A stretch of 64,000 nt of DNA from Shewanella pealeana ATCC 700345 (GCF_000018285.1 NC_009901.1:1239001-1303000); one strand, 5' to 3'. Shown: positions 27,453 to 37,126, counted from the first letter of the stretch. A program made the numbers and translations. Notes: a model not told the origin generated them from the sequence alone.

Positions 27453-28511
27453 ATGTCGTTTATCACTAGAACAAAGCGTTATATCTCTCTAATGGGGATA
27501 ATTATCAGTGCTGTAGCTGTAGCTCTAGCGGGGTGCAGCGGCGATATACAGCTTCCTATTAGTGAGGACGACCTAAATCAAACTAAGTGTAACGCGCAAT
27601 ATCAAAGTGATTGCCCTGAGTCTTATCGTGGCAAGTTTTTTACTGGCATTACGACCAATTATGCTTATGGCAAGGCGTTTTATAGAGCGACTCAGTATAA
27701 AGATGGACTCGAGCATGGCTATAGCTTCTCGACGCTCAACAATCAACTCAATGAAACCGCTTGGTATAAGGCGGGTAAGTTAGATGGCAAACAGATCAGT
27801 TACCACTTTTCGACCACAGGAAAGCCGCAATGGGTGAGGCTTTATCAAGCTGGCGTAAAAACGGAGCATTGGCTTTATGATGAGCAGGGCGTAATCCTCA
27901 GCTATAAGCGTTTTGAAGGCGGTAAAGAGGTCGAGAGCATCAGTTATGAGAAGGGCCGTGAATGGCGCCTGTATTATTTTGTTGAGGGTGAAAAGCGCCA
28001 GCGTCACAAGGACTATTATGCGAGTGGTCAGCTTGAGAGTAATAGTGAATTCATTTATGCCGATTATAAAAAACTTAATGAGAAAACTTACTATCGTAGT
28101 GGTCGTTTAAGAAGTAAATTTAACTTCGACAGGGCAACCAATACTGGCATATTCGAAACCTACGGTTCAGATGGTAAGCGCCGCTCAGAGCAGCATTATG
28201 GCTATAACCCACTAAATACTCGCCATGGAGTGCAGTTAACTTTTTGTGGTGAAAATGGTCAAGTTGACTCTATCGAGCATTACAATATGGGCGTAGAAGA
28301 TGGTGAATTTGCTAAATATCACTGTAATGGTCAGCTGCAAAATAAGCGCACTTATGCCAACGGCGTGGTGATTGATAAACAGATTAAAACCTATGATGAG
28401 AATGGTCTGGTGGTGTTTATTGATAAGCTCGATGGTAAAGGCAAGGTCACACAAAAAAGCTACTATGATGATGAATCTGCTAAGTGGGTGACCTATTCGA
28501 CGACGGACTAG
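27453..28511 (+). CDS. Lipoprotein with MORN-variant (YwqK-like) repeats
   Basis: 352-residue outer-envelope lipoprotein. The signal peptide ends in a lipobox LAGC (Cys about 28). The mature protein is a series of short beta repeats of the pattern Y-x-x-G-x-L/x-x-x, e.g. WYKAGKLDGKQISYHF, YYASGQLESNSEF, YYRSGRLRSKFNF, HYNMGVEDGEFAKYHCNGQLQNKRTY, which resemble the toxin-antitoxin YwqK/MORN-variant repeat family. Function is unknown; such repeats often serve protein or surface contacts. The start ATG has AAGAG upstream. The 266 bp between the MITE copy and the start show no gene. Confidence 0.75.
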   Translation: MSFITRTKRYISLMGIIISAVAVALAGCSGDIQLPISEDDLNQTKCNAQYQSDCPESYRGKFFTGITTNYAYGKAFYRATQYKDGLEHGYSFSTLNNQLNETAWYKAGKLDGKQISYHFSTTGKPQWVRLYQAGVKTEHWLYDEQGVILSYKRFEGGKEVESISYEKGREWRLYYFVEGEKRQRHKDYYASGQLESNSEFIYADYKKLNEKTYYRSGRLRSKFNFDRATNTGIFETYGSDGKRRSEQHYGYNPLNTRHGVQLTFCGENGQVDSIEHYNMGVEDGEFAKYHCNGQLQNKRTYANGVVIDKQIKTYDENGLVVFIDKLDGKGKVTQKSYYDDESAKWVTYSTTD

Positions 28512-28653
28512 TAGTAAGGTTAATTTTTATGAGAAACATACCTACTCAGCATTAGCTGCTTTATTGTCGGCCTATGCAACCTAAAAGGCTATTTTGAACT
28601 TTTACTCTATTAAAATGCGACAAGATCTATTAAGTTAATATTTAGTTAAATTA

Positions 28654-28729
28654 GACGGGCTGTACAGGTTGCAGTGTTTCCAAACCGGCCACCGCGCCCT
28701 TAGCTGCATGCTAAGGCGGATAGCTCGTC
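28654..28729. other. Foldable 76-nt element of unknown role
   Basis: The outer arms GACGGGCT (28654-28661) and AGCTCGTC (28722-28729) pair over 8 bp including one G-U. Inside is a strong hairpin CCTTAGC-TGCAT-GCTAAGG (28698-28716), extended by CCG/CGG with small bulges, and a possible GGTT/AACC stem. It lies in the 331-bp gap between the lipoprotein and the Mpo1-like gene, and is locally GC-rich in an AT-rich gap. It is tRNA-sized but lacks T-loop and anticodon features. It could be a small RNA, leader structure or repeat remnant. Confidence 0.4.
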
Positions 28730-28746
28730 AAATTACGAACAGAAAG

Positions 28747-28796
28747 TTAACTAAGTGACTTAACTAAGTGACTTAACTAAGTGACTTAACTAAGTG
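28747..28796. repeat. 13-bp tandem repeat, nearly four copies
   Basis: Unit TTAACTAAGTGAC repeated perfectly three times plus 11 bp of a fourth copy, ending 46 bp before the Mpo1-like start codon. Such a promoter-proximal tandem repeat is prone to copy-number change by slippage. Confidence 0.9.
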
Positions 28797-28842
28797 TATA
28801 TAGTGAGCGCTTGTGCAGGCCACTTATAATGGAGAAGAGCAG

Positions 28843-29376
28843 ATGAAATCCGCCGAAGAGCAGCTATCAACCTACAAGAGCGTGCATTTAAACCCGAAAA
28901 ACATTAAGACTCATTTCGTGGGGATCCCGCTGATTATCTGGTCGCTATTTTTATTACTCAATCTAATCCCATTAAATTTTGCGCTATCTAACGATCCTGT
29001 TATCACCTTTAATGTGGCGACGGTTTTCACTGTTGGCGTGCTTATCTATTATTTTGTACTACACGCAAGATTGGCGATAGGCTTAACACTGTTTATTATT
29101 CCGGTGCTTTATACATCAGGCCTAGTGGCCCAAGTGCCTCATGCGATTTGGATTGCATTAGTGGTGTTTTTTGTGGGCTGGGTGATTCAATTTATTGGTC
29201 ATCATTATGAAAAAGCCAAGCCCGCTTTTGTTGATGACTTGAATCAGTTACTAATTGGGCCGTTCTTTTTGATGGCTGAGGTGTACTTTATGTTAGGCAT
29301 GGAAAAGCAGTTATTAGCTGACATAACCCCGATGGCAAGAGATAAGCGTCGAGCGATAGAAGCTGTAAAGAAGTAG
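28843..29376 (+). CDS. Mpo1-like (DUF962) membrane protein
   Basis: Four-helix membrane protein of the Mpo1/YGL010w family, whose yeast member is an iron-dependent dioxygenase for alpha-oxidation of 2-hydroxy fatty acids. The family's histidine motifs are visible: HLNPKNIKTHFVGIP near the N-terminus and GWVIQFIGHHYEKAKPAF near residue 120. The ATG at 28843 has GGAGAAG upstream and gives 177 residues; the ORF extends 10 codons further to an upstream TTG-type start that I reject. The bacterial substrate is unknown. Confidence 0.8.
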   Translation: MKSAEEQLSTYKSVHLNPKNIKTHFVGIPLIIWSLFLLLNLIPLNFALSNDPVITFNVATVFTVGVLIYYFVLHARLAIGLTLFIIPVLYTSGLVAQVPHAIWIALVVFFVGWVIQFIGHHYEKAKPAFVDDLNQLLIGPFFLMAEVYFMLGMEKQLLADITPMARDKRRAIEAVKK

Positions 29377-29390
29377 CCTAAGCATAAATT

Positions 29391-29430
29391 AAACATCAAA
29401 AAAGCGCTAATTAGCGCTTTTTTGATGTTT
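29391..29430. terminator. Perfect 40-bp palindromic bidirectional terminator
   Basis: Two perfect 20-nt arms meeting at the centre of TAATTA, with the GC core AGCGC and A/T runs on both sides. It sits between the convergent Mpo1-like gene and the corB-like gene and can stop transcription from either side. Confidence 0.9.
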
Positions 29431-29472
29431 AAAAAAGTTTTTAATTGATCGCATTCTTAATCATTAACAGTC

Positions 29473-30756
29473 TTAATCGTTAGTAACTTTAGGCGGCAAA
29501 TAATGCTGTGGCATGACTCTAACGGTTTTAATCATATTATCCGCTACATCAATAACCTCTAGCGGGTAACCGTATAAACGCATTGAAGTATTAGGCTCTG
29601 GGATATCTTCAAGATACTCGAGAACTAGGCCATTGATAGTCTTGGGGCCATCGATGGGGAAGTGCCAACTCATCTCTTTATTAAGGTCACGAATGTTGAT
29701 ACTCGCTTCAATCAGGTAGCTACCATCTTGCTGCAAGGTAATATCTTCGCTCGGAGGGGCAACCATCGAGGTGGTAAAGTCACCAACAATCTCTTCTAGA
29801 ATATCCTCTAAGGTCACTAAGCCTTGAATATCGCCGTATTCGTCCACAACAAGGCCGATACGCTCTTTATTATGTTGAAAGTTAGAAAGTTGCACGTTTA
29901 GCGGTGTAGCTTCTGGAATGAAGTACAACTCTTTTACGGCGCGCAGCAAGGATGATTTACTAAATTGCCCTTTAGATTGAAGCCGCAGCGCATCACGTAA
30001 GTGTACAAAACCAACCGCGTCATCGATGGTATCTCGATAAAGCAAAACACGGGTGTGCGGGCTTTGGATTACCTGCTTATTAATGCTTTTAAAATCATCA
30101 TTGATATTAATTGCGTACAGCTCGTTACGCGGGATCATGATGTCATCTACGGTGACTTTTTCAAGGTCCATGATTGATAACAGCATTTCTTGGTGGCGCT
30201 GCGGGATCAAGGCGCCAGCTTCATTTACAACAGTACGCAACTCTTCTTGGCTAAGTGCATCATCGTTTTTGACGGAATGAATACCGAGTAAATGCAAAAA
30301 GCCTGAAGTGATGAAGTTGACGACTTTAACGAAAGGGGAGAGAACCACTAATAAAACACGCAAGATAACACTGGAGGGGAAAGCAATGCGTTCTGGGTGA
30401 AGCGCGGCAACTGTCTTGGGGGTGACTTCAGCAAACACAAGGACGACGAGCGTTAACACACCGGTCGAGATGGCGACCCCCACATCACCAAATAGTCGAA
30501 TTCCAATAATGGTTGCAATAGCGGAGGCTAAAATATTAACTAGGTTATTGCCTATAAGGATAAGCCCTATCAGACGGTCTGGACGTTCTAGCATCTTTAT
30601 GGCTCGCTTAGCGCCTTTATGCCCGCTATTAGCTAAGTGACGCAAACGATAACGGTTGAGTGACATCATGGCTGTTTCTGAGCCAGAGAAGTAAGCAGAT
30701 AGTAAGATTAAGACGAACAGAATAGATAACAGTACGCCAGTGGATATATCGTCCAA
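29473..30756 (-). CDS. corB: CorB/YfjD-type CNNM transporter
   Basis: Inner-membrane protein of the CNNM/CorC family, linked to Mg2+/Co2+ handling. The CNNM domain (about 1-190) has four membrane segments and the motif AYFSGSETAMMSLNRYRLRHLA; two CBS domains follow (about 200-330, e.g. IMIPRNELYAI, RIGLVVDEYGDIQGLVTLEDILEEIVGDF), then the C-terminal CorC_HlyC domain. 427 residues. The start is TTG at 30756 with CGGAGC upstream. It is followed in the reverse direction by ypjD upstream, the yfjD-ypjD-ffh grouping of E. coli. Confidence 0.9.
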   Translation of the reverse strand: MDDISTGVLLSILFVLILLSAYFSGSETAMMSLNRYRLRHLANSGHKGAKRAIKMLERPDRLIGLILIGNNLVNILASAIATIIGIRLFGDVGVAISTGVLTLVVLVFAEVTPKTVAALHPERIAFPSSVILRVLLVVLSPFVKVVNFITSGFLHLLGIHSVKNDDALSQEELRTVVNEAGALIPQRHQEMLLSIMDLEKVTVDDIMIPRNELYAININDDFKSINKQVIQSPHTRVLLYRDTIDDAVGFVHLRDALRLQSKGQFSKSSLLRAVKELYFIPEATPLNVQLSNFQHNKERIGLVVDEYGDIQGLVTLEDILEEIVGDFTTSMVAPPSEDITLQQDGSYLIEASINIRDLNKEMSWHFPIDGPKTINGLVLEYLEDIPEPNTSMRLYGYPLEVIDVADNMIKTVRVMPQHYLPPKVTND

Positions 30757-30901
30757 AATGTTGGAGCTCCGCTGTGGTTTAAAGAAAGGGGCGAATAATA
30801 AAGCTGAAAAAGCACTATGAAATTAGTAATTACAGAACTTTAAAGAGGGTGTCAAGTTTGACCCACCACACAGAGGCGGGTCAACAGACTGAATTTGAGG
30901 C

Positions 30902-31690
30902 TTAGCTGAGGATCAGCTCTTTAACGACACGGGCGCCAAAGTAGGCTAATGATAGCAGGACACCACCAGTTAATGTGTAGGCTACAGCAGCTCTAATACG
31001 GCAACCCACCCAGTACTGCTGAGCTAACATTGCGATATAGACACACCAAGCCATAATCGACAGCACAGCTTTGTGTCCTTTACCTTCTTCGAACATGTCA
31101 TCGAGGAAGATAAAACCTGTTGCTAAAGATAAACTCAGTAGAATAACGCCTACAATCACTAGATGATAAAGCTGCTTTTCAACCGTCATTAGCGGTGGCA
31201 TCGCAGAGGTCATCACCAGTTTCTTACTCTTTAGACGGTTCTGAATAATCGCCAATTGGATAGCATATAGCGCTGCAATCATCAGCGCACTGTAAGCCAT
31301 TAGTGACAATACAACGTGCACTAAGACGTCTGGGTGGATCTCGAAATGAATGATGTATTCTGGAGGCACAAGCCAAAGCAGCGCGACGGAGATCACCGAG
31401 CAGGCATACACGACAGGAAGAACAACAATGACTTTTAGCCTGAATAACAAGATGGTGAAGCTAAAGGTGATAATCCAGTTAACCATAGAGATCACGTTGG
31501 TTAAGCTGAAGTTTTGCCCATCGGTGGTCATAATGGCTTGAGAGAGTGCTGCTGCGTGCAGCACGACACCTATCGCAGCCACGCCAGCGACTAATTTTCT
31601 GTTTGGCCCGTCAACATGAAAGAGTCGGCTTGCGACGAGGACCAAAGCAATACTGTAAAATAACATGGCTGAAGCTGAGAAAATGACCAT
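30902..31690 (-). CDS. ypjD: YpjD, CcsA-like inner membrane protein
   Basis: 262-residue protein with eight membrane helices of the cytochrome c assembly (CcsA/ResC) family. The family histidines appear in VLVHVVLSLMAYSALMIAAL (helix 5) and GKGHKAVLSIMAWCVYIAMLAQ; the tryptophan-rich heme motif of true CcsA is not evident, so a role in cytochrome c maturation is doubtful. It is divergent from ffh, as in E. coli. A CorB/YpjD link to magnesium transport has been suggested from gene order only. Confidence 0.82.
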   Translation of the reverse strand: MVIFSASAMLFYSIALVLVASRLFHVDGPNRKLVAGVAAIGVVLHAAALSQAIMTTDGQNFSLTNVISMVNWIITFSFTILLFRLKVIVVLPVVYACSVISVALLWLVPPEYIIHFEIHPDVLVHVVLSLMAYSALMIAALYAIQLAIIQNRLKSKKLVMTSAMPPLMTVEKQLYHLVIVGVILLSLSLATGFIFLDDMFEEGKGHKAVLSIMAWCVYIAMLAQQYWVGCRIRAAVAYTLTGGVLLSLAYFGARVVKELILS

Positions 31691-32097
31691 TGAGTATTAA
31701 CCTATTTGTTTTATAAACCTGATGCGCTAACACATACTTTTACTGTTTGAGTAAACCAGCGCAATTGACTTGCATACTAGCCTGATTCAAACAGGAGTTA
31801 AATTACTGAGTAAACAAAATATCGTGTCGTGTCTAGCTTCAAAAGTCGTTTTGACTTTAACCGCTAAGTTAGCACGTAACATTATGGTGTAGAATAACAT
31901 GAGCCAAGGTCATTTGGGCAGTGACCTTGATTGCAAAAATCGGCTGATTCTTTGTCCTAACATCGATTTTTGTTAAATATTTATCGATTGTAAGGCTCAG
32001 TTATAAAAGTTACTTGCGTCATTCTGTAGCATAATATCTGGGCATCGCTATAATACAGCCCCATCAATGTAAATTTTAAACGGTAAAGAACTGGATA
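31691..32097. promoter_or_regulatory. Divergent ypjD/ffh intergenic region
   Basis: 407 bp, AT-rich, no gene. A perfect -10 hexamer TATAAT at 32049-32054 lies 43 bp before the ffh start and is the likely ffh promoter, but the -35 is weak. I see no other structure in it. Confidence 0.45.
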
Positions 32098-33471
32098 ATG
32101 TTTGAGAACTTAACTGACAGATTGTCACGGACTCTGAAAAATATCAGTGGCCGTGGTCGCTTAACGGAAGAAAACGTTAAGGAAACCTTACGCGAAGTCC
32201 GCATGGCTCTTCTTGAGGCCGACGTTGCCTTGCCTGTGGTTCGTGAATTCGTAAATAGCGTTAAAGAACGCGCTGTTGGACAAGAGGTTTCTAAAAGTCT
32301 AAGTCCAGGCCAAGCCTTTATTAAGATCGTTCAAAGCGAACTTGAAAACGCCATGGGTGAAGCGAACGAAGCTTTGGACCTATCGGCGCAGCCACCAGCT
32401 GTTATTATGATGGCGGGTTTGCAAGGTGCCGGTAAAACTACCAGTGTTGCAAAACTGTCTAAATTCTTGCGTGAGCGCGAAAAGAAATCAGTCCTAGTTG
32501 TATCGGCTGACGTATACCGTCCAGCGGCAATCAAGCAGCTAGAAACCTTAGCCGCAGAAGTTGACGTTCAATTCTTCCCATCTGACGTTAGCCAAAAGCC
32601 AGTCGATATCGCCAATGCTGCGATTGCTCATGCAAAGCTTAAGTTCATTGATGTGGTCATTGTCGATACTGCAGGTCGTTTGCACGTCGATGAAGCCATG
32701 ATGGATGAGATTAAAGAGCTTCATGCTGCAGTTAAACCGGTTGAGACACTGTTTGTGGTTGATGCCATGACAGGTCAAGATGCGGCCAATACAGCTAAGG
32801 CCTTTAATGAAGCGCTACCGCTAACCGGTGTGGTACTGACAAAAGTCGATGGTGATGCACGTGGTGGTGCGGCGCTGTCGATTCGTCATATTACCGGGAA
32901 ACCAATTAAATTCTTAGGTGTCGGTGAAAAAACTGACGCACTAGAAGCGTTCCACCCAGATCGTGTTGCTTCACGTATTCTTGGTATGGGCGATGTGCTT
33001 TCTCTTATTGAAGAGGTTGAGCGCGGCGTAGACCAAGAAAAAGCCATGAAGCTTGCGGCTAAAGTAAAGCAAGGCGGAAATTTTGATTTAGAAGATTTCC
33101 GTGAGCAGCTGCAGCAAATGAAAAACATGGGCGGCATGATGAACATGATTGAAAAGCTGCCAGGTGTGGGGCAATTACCACCTGAGGCTTTAGCTCAAGT
33201 TCAAGATGGCAAGATGACAGGGCAGATGGAAGCGATTATCAACTCTATGACCCCAGGTGAGCGCCAACGTCCAGATATCATCAAAGGTTCGCGCAAGCGC
33301 AGAATCGCGATGGGCAGCGGCACACAAATTCAAGATGTGAACCGTTTATTGAAACAGTTTACGCAAATGCAGAAGATGATGAAAAAAATGTCATCAAAAG
33401 GCGGCATGAAAAAAATGATGCGTGGCATGAGCGGTATGCTCCCACCAGGCATGAAAATGCCCGGCCGCTAG
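32098..33471 (+). CDS. ffh: Ffh, signal recognition particle protein
   Basis: SRP54 homologue that binds signal sequences and 4.5S RNA. N domain, then G domain with GLQGAGKTTSVAKL (about 106-119), DTAGRLHVDE and TKVDGDARGGAAL, and a Met-rich M domain (about 300-457: QLQQMKNMGGMMNMIEKLPG, MQKMMKKMSSKGGMKKMMRG). 457 residues is normal. Start ATG with AAAGAACTGG upstream. The terminator after it separates it from rpsP. Confidence 0.97.
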   Translation: MFENLTDRLSRTLKNISGRGRLTEENVKETLREVRMALLEADVALPVVREFVNSVKERAVGQEVSKSLSPGQAFIKIVQSELENAMGEANEALDLSAQPPAVIMMAGLQGAGKTTSVAKLSKFLREREKKSVLVVSADVYRPAAIKQLETLAAEVDVQFFPSDVSQKPVDIANAAIAHAKLKFIDVVIVDTAGRLHVDEAMMDEIKELHAAVKPVETLFVVDAMTGQDAANTAKAFNEALPLTGVVLTKVDGDARGGAALSIRHITGKPIKFLGVGEKTDALEAFHPDRVASRILGMGDVLSLIEEVERGVDQEKAMKLAAKVKQGGNFDLEDFREQLQQMKNMGGMMNMIEKLPGVGQLPPEALAQVQDGKMTGQMEAIINSMTPGERQRPDIIKGSRKRRIAMGSGTQIQDVNRLLKQFTQMQKMMKKMSSKGGMKKMMRGMSGMLPPGMKMPGR

Positions 33472-33501
33472 GCATTCTTAATATTCTGCAAAGCTAAATT
33501 T

Positions 33502-33532
33502 ACAGACCAGAGTGAATCTCACTCTGGTCTGT
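33502..33532 (+). terminator. Terminator after ffh
   Basis: Perfect 14-bp stem ACAGACCAGAGTGA with a 3-nt loop; the trailing T content is modest. Confidence 0.75.
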
Positions 33533-33688
33533 TGATCGTTTTAGGTGTAAAAAACGCCGATTACGGTTGCATTCGTCGGTCAGTCAGGTAAAATCTGCCG
33601 GCTTTCTATCTGGGGCTCTCCGCGAACACGGAGTTTCAGTTTTTATTTTTGCTTGATAAAAAGCAAATCATTAGAGGATACCAAACGC

Positions 33689-33940
33689 ATGGTTACCATT
33701 CGTTTAGCTCGTGGCGGCGCAAAAAAGCGTCCATTTTATAACATCGTTGTAGCTGACAGCCGTAACGCCCGTGACGGTCGTTTCATCGAGCGCGTTGGCT
33801 TTTTTAACCCAGTAGCACGTGGCCAAGAAGAAGCTCTACGCTTAGATCTTGACCGTGTTGAGCATTGGGTTGCTAACGGTGCTGCTACTACTGATCGTGT
33901 AGCAAAGTTGATCAAAGACGCTCGTAAAGCTGCTGCTTAA
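33689..33940 (+). CDS. rpsP: Ribosomal protein bS16
   Basis: 30S subunit protein. [25 protein letters not shown] is the standard bS16 N-terminus, fixing the start at ATG 33689 (83 aa) with AGAGGA upstream; the 12 upstream codons of the open frame are non-coding. First gene of rpsP-rimM-trmD-rplS. A small hairpin CTCCG/CGGAG at 33618-33633 lies in its leader. Confidence 0.97.
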
Positions 33941-33960
33941 TAGCGTTAAGGTATAGATTG

Positions 33961-34491
33961 ATGAGTAGTAAACAAGAACCCGTCATCCTTGGCAAAATCG
34001 GTTCAAGTTATGGCATTAAAGGTTGGTTGAAGATCACTACCTATACCGACTCTGTTGAAGGTATCTTTGACTATTCACCTTGGCTTATTAAAGAACAAGG
34101 CGAATGGCGCGAGGTTAAGGTCGCCCAGTGGCGTTTCCAAGGTAAAGCAGTTGTTGCTTGTCTTGAAGGCGTATCAACACGGGATGAGGCGCAAGCGCTT
34201 ACAAATTGTGAGATTGCGGTGCCTGCTGATCAGATGCAAGATTTACCAGAAGATGAATTCTACTGGCGAGATCTTATCGGCTGTGAAGTGATTAATACCA
34301 AAGGCTACAACATGGGTACAGTTCAGGAGATCGTGGAAACAGGATCGAATGACGTACTTCTAGTTAAAGCAAACGCAAAAGATGGCTTTGGCAAAGCGGA
34401 ACGTATGATTCCCTTTGTTACTGACCAGTTCATCCAAAAGGTGGACTTGGCAGCAAAACAGATTTTAGTGGATTGGGATCCGGACTTTTAA
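33961..34491 (+). CDS. rimM: RimM, 16S rRNA processing/30S maturation factor
   Basis: Assembly factor that binds uS19 and the 30S head. N-terminal domain begins [22 protein letters not shown]; the PRC-barrel C-terminal domain includes [26 protein letters not shown] and MIPFV. Start ATG 33961 immediately follows a TTG that the longest frame would use. 176 aa. Ends 15 bp before trmD. Confidence 0.96.
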
Positions 34492-34506
34492 GTCGAGGTA
34501 CAACAT

Positions 34507-35253
34507 ATGTGGTTAGGGGTAGTAACCCTGTTTCCCGAGATGTTTCGTGCCGTAACAGACTTTGGTGTAACGGGTCGTGCAGTTAGTAAAGGGTTACTAG
34601 AGTTGCAAACGTGGAATCCTCGCGATTTCACCCATGATAAACATAAAACAGTGGATGACCGCCCTTATGGTGGTGGCCCTGGAATGTTGATGATGGTGCA
34701 GCCTCTACGTGATGCCATCCATGCAGCTAAAGCTGCAGCTGGAAAAGAGGCAAAGGTGATTTATCTTTCTCCTCAGGGCCGTAAGCTGACACAGCAAGGC
34801 GTTGAAGAGTTAGCAAAATCATCCAGTTTGGTTCTAGTGTGTGGTCGATACGAAGGTGTTGATGAACGCATTATTCAAACTGAAGTGGACGAAGAGTGGT
34901 CAATAGGGGATTACGTGCTTTCGGGCGGTGAACTCCCTGCGATGACTCTGATTGATTCAGTTTCAAGATTGGTTCCTGGCGTGCTAGGAAAACAAGCTTC
35001 TGCAGAGCAGGATTCCTTCTCTGATGGATTACTGGATTGCCCCCACTATACGCGTCCTGAAAGTTTGGATGGACTGGATGTTCCAGCCGTATTGCTAAGT
35101 GGCAACCACGAACATATTAGACGCTGGCGTCTACAGCAAAGCCTAGGTAGGACTTTGTTGAGACGACCAGAATTACTTGAAAATCTAGCTCTGACTGGCG
35201 AACAAGAGAAGCTTCTAGCTGAATTTGTTGACAGCATCAAACAAGATGATTAG
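34507..35253 (+). CDS. trmD: tRNA (guanine37-N1)-methyltransferase
   Basis: Makes m1G37 in tRNAs and prevents +1 frameshifting. The SPOUT knot is seen in [14 protein letters not shown] and [20 protein letters not shown]; the N-terminal [21 protein letters not shown] and [16 protein letters not shown] are characteristic. 248 aa. AGGTAC precedes ATG 34507. Confidence 0.97.
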
Positions 35254-35289
35254 TCGAAGCGCAGTTATTACTAGTATGGAGTTTATTTA

Positions 35290-35643
35290 ATGAATAACAT
35301 CATCAAAATGCTCAACGAAGAGCAAATGAAAACCGACGTACCACAATTTGGTGCCGGTGATACAGTAGTTGTTAAAGTACGTGTTGTAGAAGGCGGTAAA
35401 GAGCGTCTACAGGCGTTTGAAGGTATTGTAATCGCTAAGCGTAACCGCGGCGTTCACTCTGCATTCACAGTACGTAAAATCTCTAATGGTGAAGGTGTTG
35501 AGCGTGCGTTCCAGACTCACAGCCCAATCATCTCTAGCATCGAAGTTAAGCGTCGCGGCCGTGTTCGTCGTGCTAAGCTTTACTATCTACGTGAGCGTTC
35601 AGGTAAGTCTGCACGTATCCGTGAGAAGCTTGCTACTAAGTAA
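35290..35643 (+). CDS. rplS: Ribosomal protein bL19
   Basis: 50S protein at the subunit interface. [22 protein letters not shown] and the basic C-terminus [26 protein letters not shown] are typical; 117 aa. ATG 35290 follows GGAGTTTATTTA. Last gene of the operon, ended by a strong terminator. Confidence 0.97.
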   Translation: MNNIIKMLNEEQMKTDVPQFGAGDTVVVKVRVVEGGKERLQAFEGIVIAKRNRGVHSAFTVRKISNGEGVERAFQTHSPIISSIEVKRRGRVRRAKLYYLRERSGKSARIREKLATK

Positions 35644-35682
35644 TTTAGTACTCGCAAAAAAAAGATGCAGTGTTCGCACGAG

Positions 35683-35708
35683 AAACCGCCTATATGGCGG
35701 TTTTTTGT
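35683..35708 (+). terminator. Terminator of the rpsP-rplS operon
   Basis: Stem AAACCGCC/GGCGGTTT with loop TATAT and a run of T. Confidence 0.9.
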
Positions 35709-35899
35709 TGGCTAAAATAGAACAAAATTAATCCCCCTGCTAGAAACCATCCCCAATCCTCCTTATCAGAAATCCAGCCTTCTTTGTGCTGATGAGACTC
35801 CTTTAGCATTCGAGCTTACTTACAATTAGATTAGAATTTTTCATTTATTGAAATTGCACTTGATCTTGTATCGCCTAATAGGCATAGTGTTCATAAGGT

Positions 35900-35917
35900 G
35901 TAATGGTGTACCGTTAC
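35900..35917. promoter_or_regulatory. Imperfect palindrome in the aroF promoter region
   Basis: GTAATGGT-GT-ACCGTTAC (7 of 8 arm positions symmetrical), about 105 bp upstream of aroF, followed by a TTAC-TTCG-GTAA hairpin at 35922-35933. It may be an operator for aroF-tyrA. TyrR boxes have TGTAAA-N6-TTTACA and the arm spacing here does not fit, so the binder is unknown. The remainder of the gap 35709-36020 shows no gene. Confidence 0.3.
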
Positions 35918-36020
35918 AGTGTTACTTCGGTAATTTGATTTAATAATGAGTTGAGACGTTCTTCAGTGTAGAAAAGGTCGTTGACGCGAGAAGCGGATTA
36001 GAGATAGGCAGGTGGTAATT

Positions 36021-37112
36021 ATGCAACAAGATACAATTAACAATGTTCATATCAGTTCAGAGCAAGTACTAGTCACTCCAGAGGAGTTAAAGCGTGAGCT
36101 TCCTCTTTCCACCCATGCTTACCAGTACGTTCTCAATGCTCGCAAGACAGTATCTGACATTGTGCATAAACGTGATAATCGCGTATTGGTGATTTCAGGT
36201 CCTTGCTCTATCCATGATATTGATGCTGCCAAAGAGTACGCGCTAAAGCTTAAGAAGTTACATGATGAACTTGGTGATCAGTTTTTTGTGTTGATGCGAG
36301 TTTACTTCGAAAAGCCGCGTACTACTGTTGGCTGGAAAGGAATGATTAACGACCCTGATATGGATGAATCCTTCGATGTGGATAAAGGCTTGAGAAAAGC
36401 TCGCGAACTGATGATCTGGCTTGCTGAACTTGAACTGCCTGTTGCCACTGAGGCGCTCGATCCTATTAGTCCGCAATACATGTCGGAGTTGGTAACTTGG
36501 TCAGCCATTGGCGCACGCACCACTGAGTCACAGACTCACCGTGAAATGGCGTCGGGTCTTTCTATGCCGGTAGGCTTTAAAAATGGTACCGATGGCAAGC
36601 TTGGTGTGGCCATCAATGCATTAGAGTCGGCTGCGAGTAGTCACCGCTTCATGGGTATTAACCAGCAAGGTCAGGTCGCACTGCTACAGACCGCAGGTAA
36701 CCCTGATGGACATGTGATTTTACGTGGCGGCAAAACACCTAACTATGATGCTGCGAGTGTGGCGGAGTGTGAACAGCAGTTACATGCAGCCAAACTCAGT
36801 GCACGATTGATTGTCGATTGCAGTCATGGTAACTCGTCAAAAGATCATAATAAGCAAAAGCCTGTGTGCGAAGATGTTTTTAACCAGATTGTGGCGGGCA
36901 ATAAGTCTATTATCGGTGTGATGCTAGAAAGCCATTTAAATGCGGGTAAGCAGAGCAGTGACTTGCCGATGGATGAGCTTGCTTACGGCGTTTCGGTTAC
37001 AGATGCTTGTATCGACTGGAAAACCACAGAAGCGTTATTACGAACGGGAGCCGATGAGTTAGCCTCGGTATTACCGACAAGATTTGATATGCTAAAAGTT
37101 GCAAACGGCTGA
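36021..37112 (+). CDS. aroF: DAHP synthase, class I-alpha (probably Tyr-sensitive)
   Basis: First enzyme of the shikimate pathway, condensing PEP and erythrose 4-phosphate. Active-site signatures are complete: [10 protein letters not shown] (metal Cys), [46 protein letters not shown] and [11 protein letters not shown] (metal His). ATG 36021 with AGGTGG upstream gives 363 aa. The tyrA gene follows with overlap, which argues for the tyrosine-regulated isozyme AroF, though feedback specificity is not provable by eye. Confidence 0.93.
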   Translation: MQQDTINNVHISSEQVLVTPEELKRELPLSTHAYQYVLNARKTVSDIVHKRDNRVLVISGPCSIHDIDAAKEYALKLKKLHDELGDQFFVLMRVYFEKPRTTVGWKGMINDPDMDESFDVDKGLRKARELMIWLAELELPVATEALDPISPQYMSELVTWSAIGARTTESQTHREMASGLSMPVGFKNGTDGKLGVAINALESAASSHRFMGINQQGQVALLQTAGNPDGHVILRGGKTPNYDAASVAECEQQLHAAKLSARLIVDCSHGNSSKDHNKQKPVCEDVFNQIVAGNKSIIGVMLESHLNAGKQSSDLPMDELAYGVSVTDACIDWKTTEALLRTGADELASVLPTRFDMLKVANG

Positions 37113-37126
37113 TGGAAGAAACACAG

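Noticed and set aside
28654..28729. tRNA gene
   Set aside because: The size and closing stem suggested it, but there is no GTTCRA T-loop, no D-loop pattern and no anticodon arm of the right position.
35900..35920. TyrR box before aroF
   Set aside because: TGTAA and TTACA arms are separated by 10 bases; TyrR boxes need TGTAAA-N6-TTTACA. Kept only as an unassigned palindrome.
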